From Bacteroidales bacterium UBA3808 (GTDB lineage: Bacteria > Bacteroidota > Bacteroidia > Bacteroidales > Paludibacteraceae): a DNA stretch of 64,000 bases. Location: NCBI GenBank assembly GCA_002369075.1, contig DFEG01000044.1, forward strand, positions 1 to 64,000. The letters are read 5' to 3'. The translations under genes and the position numbers were made by a program. This document shows, one piece after another, positions 36,178-46,800 of the stretch (position 1 is its first letter; the number at the start of each line of letters is the position of its first letter). Under the pieces are notes generated by a model, which saw nothing but the letters and a program-made list of their open reading frames with translations, did no database searches and had not been told where the DNA came from.

Positions 36178-36206
36178 AAATGCCTCCTTTCTTGTGTGGT
36201 TTTGCG

Positions 36207-36247
36207 TTTTGCGACGCAAAAGTACTACATTTTTTTGAGATATGCAA
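36207..36247 (-). promoter_or_regulatory. toxin-antitoxin promoter with overlapping operator
   Basis: TTG (36245-36247), 20 bp and TACTTTTG (36217-36224) on the minus strand. A perfect inverted repeat ttttgcg-a-cgcaaaa (36207-36221) overlaps the -7 box and start point, a natural place for repression by the toxin-antitoxin complex. Confidence 0.7.
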
Positions 36248-36249
36248 GT

Positions 36250-36484
36250 TTTTGAGCCTAAAAATGCAAAATTTTATTAAATTGGGGTCTCCGGAGCAGG
36301 CTAACGGAGTGCTTGCGTTCTATTGTCCGCGAGCGGTAAATCCAATATGTCAAAGACCAAAGACACCAATAACACCCGATACGGTTTAAAAACCGAGGAT
36401 GATCAGTGTGCGTTTGGTCTTAGACTTATTAATAAAATTTGCGAAATTGTTGGGAGGCCCAAACGGTATTTCTATGAAATACGC
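36250..36484 (-). ncRNA. candidate structured RNA between two toxin-antitoxin pairs
   Basis: A full promoter (TTG 36515-36517, TAACTTTG 36487-36494, 20-bp spacer) points into about 240 bp with no credible gene. The segment folds: hairpin gtatttc/gaaatac near 36461-36477; ttggg/cccaa near 36450-36463; a nested stem with aagaccaaa (36353-36361) and tttggtctt (36413-36421), then acac/gtgt and cggttt/aaaccg inside; and ctccg/cggag near 36288-36307. No clear terminator is seen before the antitoxin promoter. It could also be decayed DNA. Confidence 0.35.
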
Positions 36485-36533
36485 AACAAAGTTACGCATT
36501 TTTTCTCATACGTGCAACATTTTATACGAAAAA

Positions 36534-36559
36534 AGTGCAAAATTATCATTTTTTGCACT
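36534..36559 (-). terminator. terminator of the PIN toxin-antitoxin operon
   Basis: Stem agtgcaaaa/ttttgcact with an 8-nt loop, followed on the minus strand by TTTTTT. It lies 60 bp past the PIN gene stop. Confidence 0.8.
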
Positions 36560-36618
36560 CTTTCCGTCAATTTGTCACACTTTAGCTCTCTTTACGCCAT
36601 CTTATTCAGGCAGGAGAA

Positions 36619-37056
36619 CTATAACCTTTCAAATATCTCCTGCTCGAATTGTTTGACAGTCATTATCCGGCAGTCTTCTATAGTTCCCATCTCCAGTAAG
36701 TCACTATCACCGGAAACAAGATATATGGCCTTCGATTGCACTGCTAATTCTAACAAATAATCATCTTTAGGATCCCTGCATCGAGCCGGTATATCACCTA
36801 ATGGTACATTAACCATATTTTGCGTCATCCAATCATGCAACATCTCTACATCTTCTGATCGGAAATACTTTGCAAATTTGGGACGCTGTGCAACTACAAT
36901 CACCTCCTGTATTAGTCGATCCGTTACCACTAACTCTATCTGAGGGTAACTCAATAATTCTCTCAAATAAAGCAACTGGCGTCCAATAAGAGAACTAATC
37001 CAGATATTGGTATCTACGATAACGCGAATTTTATTAGCAGGCATGGCTTTGCTCAT
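36619..37056 (-). CDS. PIN-domain toxin (COG1569-type RNase)
   Basis: A 145-residue PIN protein starting MSKAMPANKI (or at the inner ATG, 37044). Acidic residues of the metal site are visible: IVDTNIWIS near the start, the middle Glu in VTDRLIQEVIVV, CRDPKDDYLLELA and VSGDSDLL near the end. This pattern is the 'putative toxin component, PIN family' group; such enzymes cut RNA with Mg2+. The start overlaps the antitoxin gene by 23 bp (11 bp if the inner ATG is used). Confidence 0.88.
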   Translation of the reverse strand: MSKAMPANKIRVIVDTNIWISSLIGRQLLYLRELLSYPQIELVVTDRLIQEVIVVAQRPKFAKYFRSEDVEMLHDWMTQNMVNVPLGDIPARCRDPKDDYLLELAVQSKAIYLVSGDSDLLEMGTIEDCRIMTVKQFEQEIFERL

Positions 37057-37300
37057 ATATTTGTTGACGCACAATCTCACATTCTTGGCGGATCTCCTCA
37101 TCCGTCAAGTCACATTTCGAGAAGCTCTCTTGCAACTGAACAAATGAATTAGCGCGATTCTGCGCCTCCTTCTCCTCCCTATTAAGCAAAGTCTCCACAT
37201 TCAAAGGAACGATAACATAAGGCACGCTTACACGCTTGGCAAAATCGGTTAAAAATGCCATCTGCGATTTGTCTTGTGGTTGAAAAACTATCGTACTCAT
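37034..37300 (-). CDS. antitoxin of the PIN pair
   Basis: An 88-residue protein, MSTIVFQPQDKSQMAFLTDF, with a hydrophobic middle (VPYVIVPLNVETLL) and a charged helical C-terminus (DLTDEEIRQECEIVRQQIYE). Its ATG is preceded by GAAAGGAGGGTATT, a strong Shine-Dalgarno sequence. Position and overlap with the PIN gene mark it as the antitoxin; the sequence alone is not a family I can name. Confidence 0.75.
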   Translation of the reverse strand: MSTIVFQPQDKSQMAFLTDFAKRVSVPYVIVPLNVETLLNREEKEAQNRANSFVQLQESFSKCDLTDEEIRQECEIVRQQIYEQSHAC

Positions 37301-37326
37301 AATACCCTCCTTTCATAATTCCGCTG

Positions 37327-37357
37327 CAAAGGTACGATAAAAAATCCGAATATGCAA
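37327..37357 (-). promoter_or_regulatory. promoter of the PIN toxin-antitoxin operon
   Basis: TTG (37355-37357), 20 bp, TACCTTTG (37327-37334) on the minus strand. Confidence 0.75.
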
Positions 37358-37360
37358 ATA

Positions 37361-37394
37361 AAAAGTGCAGATTGTCTCTCAAACCTGCACTTTT
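37361..37394 (-). terminator. terminator of giant gene 3 cassette
   Basis: Stem aaaagtgcag (37361-37370) and ctgcactttt (37385-37394) followed on the minus strand by TATTT. It separates the small PxGDA gene from the PIN toxin-antitoxin promoter. Confidence 0.7.
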
Positions 37395-37409
37395 CAGTTC
37401 TTTTGCGAC

Positions 37410-37823
37410 TCATTTGCCGAACGCGGACGCGCGTTTTTTCTTTAAGGAGCGCACGCATACGTACGCGCACAAAAGCAGCAGCAGCGGCAGCACCGCATCG
37501 CCGAGGGGTTGGCGGATTCCTCCTTGACCGGGGGTACCATCTTTTCTAATGCCTCCGGGGTGTTTAGGCGATTTAGCCGGAGTATAGGACGCACCTTCAT
37601 AGGTCGCGGAACCATCCGCATTGAGCTCCGGATTTGCGCTGTAGGTACTGCCCGAACCGGATAGAGTGCTCGTCGATTGGAACGTGGCACCCGGAGCCGT
37701 AGCTCCGAATGCCTGTTGTTCCTCCTGTTGCGTCGCACCGATTATCTGCGCTGTCGCCGGCACGCTGACAAGGAGCACACCCATTACCATTAACCAATTA
37801 CCAATAATCTTTACTCTTCTCAT
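37410..37823 (-). CDS. small membrane protein with PxGDA tail, partner of giant protein 3
   Basis: A 137-residue close copy of the 25546 protein: signal peptide MRRVKIIGNWLMVMG... ending VPATAQ, the same Gln/Ala/Ser/Gly-rich middle, a Gly/Pro spacer, then QPLGDAVLPLLLLLCAYVCV and SLKKKRASAFGK. The tail is seven residues longer. It is separated from giant gene 3 by a 45-bp caattat-type repeat. Same suggested topology as its paralog; role unknown. Confidence 0.8.
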   Translation of the reverse strand: MRRVKIIGNWLMVMGVLLVSVPATAQIIGATQQEEQQAFGATAPGATFQSTSTLSGSGSTYSANPELNADGSATYEGASYTPAKSPKHPGGIRKDGTPGQGGIRQPLGDAVLPLLLLLCAYVCVRSLKKKRASAFGK

Positions 37824-37868
37824 ATATCTTCAATTATCAATTGTCAATTATCAACTATCAATTGTCAA
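37824..37868. repeat. caattat minisatellite between giant gene 3 and its small partner
   Basis: About five copies of the 7-8 bp words caattat/caattgt/caactat, as at 25939-25997 but with different copy number and order. Confidence 0.8.
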
Positions 37869-40800
37869 CTACCTCACAATCTGTCCATCAGCGCTGAACA
37901 CTTTGCCACCGCGGATGATATACAGTTTGTCATTGTAGATTATCTTCTGCGCCTTCGGCGCCTCTGCATCCAGATCCGTCACACCGGTCGCAATACCCGG
38001 AGCCATGCGCGTCAGTATGAAGCGAGTGTGCTCACTCTTGTCCGATGTAACGAAGGTGTAACTGCTCTCATTATTCACCGGCGTGTAGATATTATTCTCC
38101 ATATCCAACAGATACAATGCCTCGTCTTCGGAGTAGTTGAAATGCAAGGTGTATGCATTATCTTCGCCTGCGCGGAAGCCTAACAAAGTACCTTCCATAT
38201 CGGGGATGGCGGATACCGACTCTTTGCCATTATCGGTTTCTGCGTACAGGTTCGGGGACACATTTCCGGAGATACGTTTGTCTCCGTCCCATCCGTCGTC
38301 TAAGCCGGTCGAGAAATCGCCACGCTCCAGTACTACCAATCGGTCGTCATAGCGGCTACCCGAAGCATATATCTTCAGCACAGTCGGTTCTTCGCTTATA
38401 GAAGCTCCGCGGCGTGGTGCGTGCATCCGTCCGGCGTTCACGATGTCCGTTGAACGAGCCGGGCGCACATGGCGGTCATAGTCCAAAGTCAGTGTTCCAT
38501 CCGAAGCACCGTCTGTGTAAACGATGAACGCTTGTAACGAACTTACCATACTATCGCCTGTGTATGTAGCCGAATGGATAGGAATGGTTACGTATGTACT
38601 AGCGGCATAACGTGTTCCTGTTTCTGAGGACCCGCCTTCCGGATCATAACCCGTATTGAACAGATATACATTCTTGCGGAGGTTCACGAAATCATCGTCC
38701 GCAAACTGCTTAACCTGTATCGGAGCCGACCAACTATTACCAAGTACAAGATCCTTGCCACCTGGAACGGTGAACACTTGCTCGCCTGTCTCGACCAGAG
38801 TACCATCCATATAATAGGTCTTTTCACCTACTTGGGTGATACAATAGCCCACCCATGGATAGACCTCGCCTCTGTTGGGCACTACCTCCCAGCCGGAGCA
38901 ATCGGCAGCCCAGCGATAGAGATAACTGTCATAGTAATTGCGGTACGCACTAGAGTTGTCGCCGAACGGTACTGCCATATACTGCCAATTCCATACATCA
39001 CCTTCATTGGTGTTTGACTTCGTGTAGTACTCTACCGTTGCCTGCGTCTCACCGTTCAAGTTATCGAAGATCAGCGTTCCGTTGCCGTTTGACTCGTCCG
39101 AACCGATCACCAGATCAGTCGGAGTAGTAGCACGCGTAGTGTAGTAGTTCGGCGCGGTAGCGGCTTCCACCTTGCCATCCACAATCAGCGCACCGCCCGC
39201 TTTTATCGTCAGAGAGCCGTTGGCCTCGTCGGCACCGTGGTTAATCATACCGCCATCATGAGGAGCGATAACCACACTGGCCACATGAGGCTTCACGCCG
39301 CTCGGGATCACGCACGGAGCAAGGATACGAACTTTCTGGGTCTTATCCGGAACGGTGTTACCGGTCCAGTTGTCGGCATTCATCCAGTTCTCTTCATCTC
39401 CTTCTGCACCACCAACGAACGAAGTCGAGCAGTCGGCGATGTCCTCGGCATTCTTCTTCATAAGGTAGTTGAGGGCATTGATAACCACGCGATCGCCATC
39501 ATTGGTCAGACGCTCCATGGCATAACTATTGATACCCAGTACCATCAAACGGGCTTCCATATTACGCTGACGCTCGATTCCGACCTGTAGAGGATTACCT
39601 GCACCATCGTCGATCAAACCGATTGGCAGCAAGTCATTCGCCATCTCTTCGGTGAACGTGAAGCCCTGCAGAGCCGGTTTACCGCCATAGTTATATTCAC
39701 CATCACCTGCGCCTGACTTTGACTCTTTCTCCTTGTGAGGCAAAGTAGCGCCGTAAGTAGCATCCAGCGTTGCGTAATCCTCTTTCGTTTTATCCACCAT
39801 GCTTACGCGGTACATCACTTCGTCGCCTTCACCTACTTTCGTCAGATTCGTTCCTGCGAAAATCTCGTGATCCTTACATTGCAGATCCATCGTGTACTGA
39901 CGGGTAGTTGGGCTCTTCGGGTTACCGCTGATACCTTTCGCCCTCCAGTTCGCAAGGCCGCTCACATACGCCTCCATCGTCAGGATCGGACGGATGTCAA
40001 TCAGCGCACCGATAGCGTCCACATAACTTTTGCTGTTCACACCCTTGGTCTTGGTATTCGGATAGTCGGTGATGCAGAGGATGTCGTATTGCGAGTAGTA
40101 CTCTTTCAGTTTCTTCTCATCGTCGGTGGCATAGATGTTCGTTGCCTGTACGTCGAACTGCGCTGCAATCGCGTTGTACAGACCTACGTTCGTGGTCTGG
40201 TCTGCCGTTACTCCTGCCGTCCAGTCACCTTTTTCCGTTCCGTTCACCACGAATGCCAGCACGTGCTTATCGGTTCGTATCTGCTTATGGATAATGATAT
40301 TACCTACACTTGCTTCATTGCCGCACGCATCGGTTACAACCACCTTGATTGTTTCATTGGCTGCCGATTCTATGCCCGTCGGACCTACTCCCGCGATAGA
40401 ATAACCGTGCAGATAAATGACATCATCCTGAAGTTCGAATGTACATCCGGCAATAGAAGTAACCTCTGCATTAGTAGAAGCATCCTTAATCGTGAATGAA
40501 GTTGCACCCTCAGCGTTAAAGAGCGCTATATCCGGCGTCAAACGGCCTTGCTTAATGTACCATTCATCAATAATCTTGCTTACCGATGCTTCTGCACTTG
40601 CATTCTTGATAGTTATACGGTTCGAACGAACGAAGCAATCATCTTTCGTTACAATCACACTATACGTACCGGGCTGATTCGTAGTCAGCGTACTGGTGGT
40701 ACCAGCCGTTTTGATCGTATAATTGCCGCCGTTAGTAATATCTGTGTCGCCATCTTTCCATTGGATAGTAGTAGTAGCGCCGCTCTCAAAGCCTGTCAGC

Positions 40801-43800
40801 GTCAGCGTTACGTTAGCGCTGCTACATTTACTCTCCGAGCCCGAAGTCAACGTCAGCGTTCCGGCTGCAATCGTACATTCCGGCACAGTAACATTCAGCG
40901 TATAGCTAATCTCTGCTTTCTTATAACATCCGCTTGCTGCCAACGTAGCTTTGATCGTTGTTGTTCCGGCGGCTACCATTGCCACTTTACCTGTTGCATC
41001 TACTGTTGCCACACTCGGGTCTGACGAACTATACGTGATAGCACCTAAACTATTCATATTCTCAGTAATCATAGATGCTGAGTAAGTGAAGTACGCATCC
41101 GTCGTTTTCTTATCTACCGTTGCACCATTTTTTAAACTTCCGCTCCACTGCAGATGCGTATCCAATTTAGCACCACTACCGCTGGAACTGATAAATGCGA
41201 TACCGGCTATATTGACATTTTTAGATAAGTTAATCTGTCCGTATTTTCCGGCAGCAACTTCACTATCAAATAGGATTTCCACCCATGTACAACCATCATT
41301 GGTCGCTCCGAGCAGACCGTCGTCGTCATTATAATAGGTAGCCTCATAGGTTACAGCTCCCGTTGAAGGATTACCGGATGCGTAAGCGGAATTAGCAATA
41401 TATACTCCACTAACGGTTGACTTATCATTAGAAGTATATACGTACAGACGTACGCCGTTAATCGCTTTCTCGGTATAGAATCCAAAGTGGTTAGCGCTGC
41501 TCTTGTAGTATTCGGTAATCACGTCACCGGCCCCCATATTATGATCAAGCGATTTCACATTATCATCATCCACCGCACTTCCGCCATGGTTGTATCGCAT
41601 CATACCTATTCCGCTATAAACCCAACCGCCTTTCCAAGTGGTATTGTCAATGTGCGCAGCATCTACCGGCATATACTCCTCGCTTGAGCCGCCGCCTCCG
41701 GTACATGCGTCGAAGTCCACTGCATGCTCGTCGCTGATGGCATTATAGGTTGCTGTAGCATCCGCAGAGACGGTAAACGGAATAGTGGTCGAATAGGTCT
41801 CGCGGTCAAATGCGGTCGTCACATCGAACGAAGCCTGTACATATTTCTTGCTATCCACTGTAGTACCGGATACAATATTATAAATACGTATGCCCGCGGG
41901 CGCGGTAATAACAAGGTCTGCTGCATTTCCGTTCCATGCAGACTGATCTACCGTCGCCTTGACGGTATATCCGCCGCCACCATAGTTCACCTCTGCCGGG
42001 GCAGTCCATTCTACTGTTGCGTCGCTCTTTGCTGCAACTACGGTAATAGCCACTGCCGGAGACTTAATCCTGATATCACATGCTTCATTCTTCATCTCGC
42101 ACCAGTAATAACGAGTGGTACCAGATGCTACATCTGTCAGAGGAACGAGACTTGGACCAGTACCACAATTCGTTCCTGATGTACGGTCGTTGGTCGTGTT
42201 GTATTTCCATTGATAGGAATTGATATTCTCTCCACCGACAATAGTGATCGGACTACCCGAAGCATTAGCGCTCGGCGCAAAGGTTGTGGTGGTATAGTTC
42301 ATTTGTGTAAAGCTCGGCATGGTAGCACACAACTCTTCCACATCACCGTCAATCTGAATCGGAGTTCCGAGACGGTAGGAATCTGTTGCGCCATAGCAGT
42401 ATATCTTGAGGGTTACTATTCCTGTATAGGCTGTTCCGTTGCCTGTCATAATCACATCGTGAATGCTTCCTGCCGAGAGTGTAGAAGCCGTTGTGAATTC
42501 TTGACTATTGCTGTTCGCATCAGACAATACTAATTTTACACTCTTTGCTGTTGACGCAGGCTGCGCCTTTACTTTCACGCTACTTGGTGTAAACTTATAT
42601 CCGCTTGCTACTTGGAAATTCACATAGACATACTTATCAGCGTCATAAGATGCCGGAGTAGAGATCAAACCTGTCAAATTCGTTTTCTTACCCTTCTCAT
42701 ATGTTACGCCCCCTGCTGTGGTTGCATTGCTCATATTGGCTACAGCAATCTGGGTAAACGCACTGGTCTTGCTGCTTGTGGTCAGCGAAGTAGCATCGGT
42801 ATTCACACCGAGGTTCCAGATCAACGAACCTGCTGCCTCGTATTGGGCATAGAGCGTACGTGTGCTTGCTACGCAGATCCATTTGCCGTCAGTGATATAG
42901 TCCGTCACGTTAGAAGAAGCAAACGATCCATCGCTGTTCAGCACTTTCGTACCTCCGGTTTCAGCCGTGTAATATCCCGTCAGTTTGTATCCGCTTGCCG
43001 GGGTCGCATGCGTGATACCGGTCAAACCGGTTGCGTTCCAAACAGCCGTTGCCGAACCGCCGGTGCTACCGTGGTTTTCGGTGTTGGCATCAAACGTAAC
43101 CGTTTGTGTCCACTTGGCATAGAGAGTTGTATTATCCGTAATAGTGAAAGTGCTTCCGGCTGCGGTGTTTGTTCCTGTTCCATCATTCTTAGTATTCCAT
43201 CCGCCGAAGGTATAATTGGTCTTTGCCAGCGATCCTTGTGCTGCGGTGGTAACCGTTGCATTGTAAGCATAGTTAGTAGCGTCTGTGGGCACAGTACCTG
43301 CTGCACTCGTTTGATCATTACCGTTGTAGGTAACGGTATAGGTACTTGCCTCACGGATTATCTCAAAGAGAGAGATCTTTCCTCCATTAGAACTACCTGC
43401 CCATATTTTTAATTCAGTTGCACCAACCAAAGCAGCAGGGATGGTCTGCTCATTATTTGCCGTTGTGGGAAGAGTAACTGTGTTTGTTCGGCTATCGCTC
43501 GCTTTTGTTACGTACATCGTTTGTGCAGTAACAGTAGATTTAATCTTATCACCACTCTGAAGCGGACAATCTAATTGAACCAATAAATATGAACCGGAAT
43601 TACCAATACAAATATATTGTTTATCAGTAATAGATAGATAATCACTACTACTGCTATTATATCCTTTCAAGTATCCGCCTGTCAAATTAGCAAGGTAGTC
43701 TGACGTCTTAATGTATACCTCTTCTTGACGCGGAAAAGCATCATTAGTCAAACTTGTAGCAACTTGGAATTTATATATCGTTCCACTTGCACAACTCTTC

Positions 43801-46800
43801 TCCACCCATTTAGCATATACGGTGGCAGTATTGGTGGTTACGTCCAAATGATACGTCTCGCCGGGAAGACCTAAATCTGTTCCGCTTCCGTCGGCACGTG
43901 TATTCCATCCTACTAAATGGTAATCCGCGCGGACAGGTGTAGCCAATACACTACTTGAAGTTCCATCGTATGTTGCCGTGGTGGGCGAAACAGAAGAACC
44001 GCCATTCTTATCGAACGTAACCGTTATTGGGCGCACAATATTAATAGTGTGTAAGTTTACGGAATTATTACTTGCACGCCATATATATATTGTACTTACA
44101 TTGTTAAATGCAGATGTTACCGTCCATTTCTTACTGCTGGTTTTCACGCTCGTGGCACGTGTATCCGTGGTGGTAAAACTTATTTCCTTAGCTTCATCAC
44201 TGGTGAAGGTAAGTACATCGCCCGTCTTGAGCGGACAAGTCAGATCCAACTTGATATATGCATCATTACCATTGATATAAGCAATGCCTGTTTTCTTTAT
44301 TTGCATTTTATCAGTACTCGATGCATTCTGGTTTCCGAATGTAACAGAACCACCTGTAGCCGTTCCGTGCGTAGCCGTCATAGCGAGCGTACCATTGGCT
44401 GCTACTTTTACAGCACTACTACCACTATACGTCATATTGAGCGTAAATATATCGCCACCCGTCGGACAAGCACCAGCTGCTGCTTCTGTCGTGAAGCTTG
44501 TCTGCGTACCATAAGCCGTTCCGTAACCGTTGGTAGCATACGGACGGACGTAATAAGTAGTAGAAGCGGTAAGATCTGTCAGGTCTTTGCTGAATGGCGT
44601 TCCTGTGCTCGCATAGGATGTACCTACCACATGCGGCGTTACGCCGCTACCACCAATAGTAGGACCTGTTGCCGTACCTATTACAAATCCGTATTCGGTT
44701 ATCGTACAACCGCCTGTGCCAAGCGAAGAAATACCGCCTGCGCAACTTACCGTTGCCGTCGTTGTCGTCACAGCACTATTACCTCCCGCCGTCACCGTCG
44801 GATTGGTGGTGCAAGAGGCAGATCCACTGATAGCTATACGTTTCAACGTAATAGACTTACCGCTTGACGGTGCCATGGAAATTGTCACCATCGTACCCGC
44901 TTTCACCTCATAAGATGGCTGAGAACCTGCACTAATGGATGTATTATTATGTACCACCGAACTTTGATCCGTATAGGTAATTGTACAAGTACCACCTCCA
45001 ATAGAACCTATTGATACTTCTACGTCGGAATCATCTTCAACAAAGAACTTTATCGTTGTGCTTGCTTTTACCTTCCAGCCATTAAAATCCTCACCATCAC
45101 CCGCTGGTGTACCATCTGTTCCCTCAAATTGAATATTTGTTGCACTAAAGAAAATGTTATCAGCACGTTTTGCCGCGTAATCGGATGTAGTAGTCGAAAC
45201 TGTGTAACTTGGCGATGTTCCAACTGTCAGGTGTCCGTCAAATTGATACGTTCCGCTGGCATAGACTTTTGTCCATTGAGCAGTATAAGTTGCATTGCTT
45301 GAAGGCATTGTGCTGGGAACTTCAGGAGTCCAGCCCGCGAAGTCATAACCCACTTTAGTTACTGTCGGAGGCGTCAATGCTGCACCTTCTGCAACACTAC
45401 CGGCTGCTGTTCCACCAGTAGCTGTGCCTCCATCGAGATTCCAAGTCAATGTGTGAGTAGGAACACCCGCTTCTACAGTTACAGTACATGTAGCACTTTT
45501 TCCACTGCCGTCATGTGCAGTAGCGGTGATGGTACAAGTACCTTCTGCCCTAGGAGTTACGACACCATTGCTGACCGTTGCGATTGAGCTATTGCTGGTG
45601 CTCCACGTAACTGTCTTGTCTAATGCATTAGCAGGCAGCACGGTAGTCGTTAGTGTCTCAGTGTCGCCACCTGCAGTCAGAGTAGTACTCGTTTTATTCA
45701 GCGTAATCGAAGTAACAAGTATACTCTTAAAACGAGCTGTTATGGTACAGTTAGCCGCAGGATAATAAGTATAAGTCGTAGCTGTACTCTTCTCCGTGTC
45801 ACCATCATACCAACCTACAAACTCGTAACCATCCTGCAGATCTGATACCTCCAACTTAGTCTTTGTCCTATAACCAACATTTTCTGCATAATTACTATAA
45901 GATGAAGCTTCTGCATTTATCTTCTTTTGGGTTCCTGCAGTTACTTCATTAAGGGCTTTAAACTTATACCAATCCATCGTGATTTTGCTAGGAGTTTTGC
46001 CGGATGACATATCGCTGTAGGTAGAGCCTCCATTAGTGGATAAGGTATATTTAAAAACTAATTTAAGATTGTTCAAAGTGCTATAACCGGTACTGGAGCC
46101 ATACTTTGCCACAGCGATAGCACCTCCGTTTGATCCATCTTCTTTAGTTATGACATAACATCCGCCGTTAACCATGTCCAAAGCAGTATAACAAGGTGCT
46201 GAATATTTTGCCCAACCGGAAAGTGCCGTTGGGCCCCAATCGTGTTTCGAATCCCAGGCAGAAGATCCTCCGGCTATTGCAAAGTATGCCGCATCTGTCC
46301 AGTTATCACTACCATTAGAACTATACCATAAGTTCGTATTGGGGATTTGGGTCATATCACCATACATTGTACTATACGGACTCGCATCGTTGATAGGTCG
46401 TCCAATAACAAAGTATGTATGCGTTTCGCTCCACCCAGCGTTCGTATTATCAAAATAAAAATGATCTGTTTTTGTTATACTATTCGTTTTTCTAATAAAT
46501 AGAGCGCCAGTTGATGCTGTGTATGTAAACACACACATATTCCCGTTCGATATAGAACCTTCTTTTGTCGCGGTACCAGAATCACCTGTAGTGTGGTTTT
46601 GAGATTTCTTAATTTTATTATAACTTGTTCCTCCATACTTTCCCACACATGAATATGTTCCGTCTCCATTGTCGGTCATAGGCATACTCCATGCCCAATC
46701 TCCATTATTCCATTGGTATTTAATCATGTACGATGGAGCGCTTGCCACAACAGAAACCATCCATGTACTTTCGTTAGTCACATGGAATGTCAAATCAGCA

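Noticed and set aside
36347..36760. Plus-strand frame starting MSKTKDTNNTRYGLK
   Set aside because: It runs antisense into the PIN toxin gene and through two hairpins; no promoter was found. The first 60 codons could be a relic, but I cannot support a gene.
46249..46265. ttcgaatccc, similar to a tRNA T-loop
   Set aside because: No acceptor or anticodon stem around it and it lies inside the coding region of giant gene 3.
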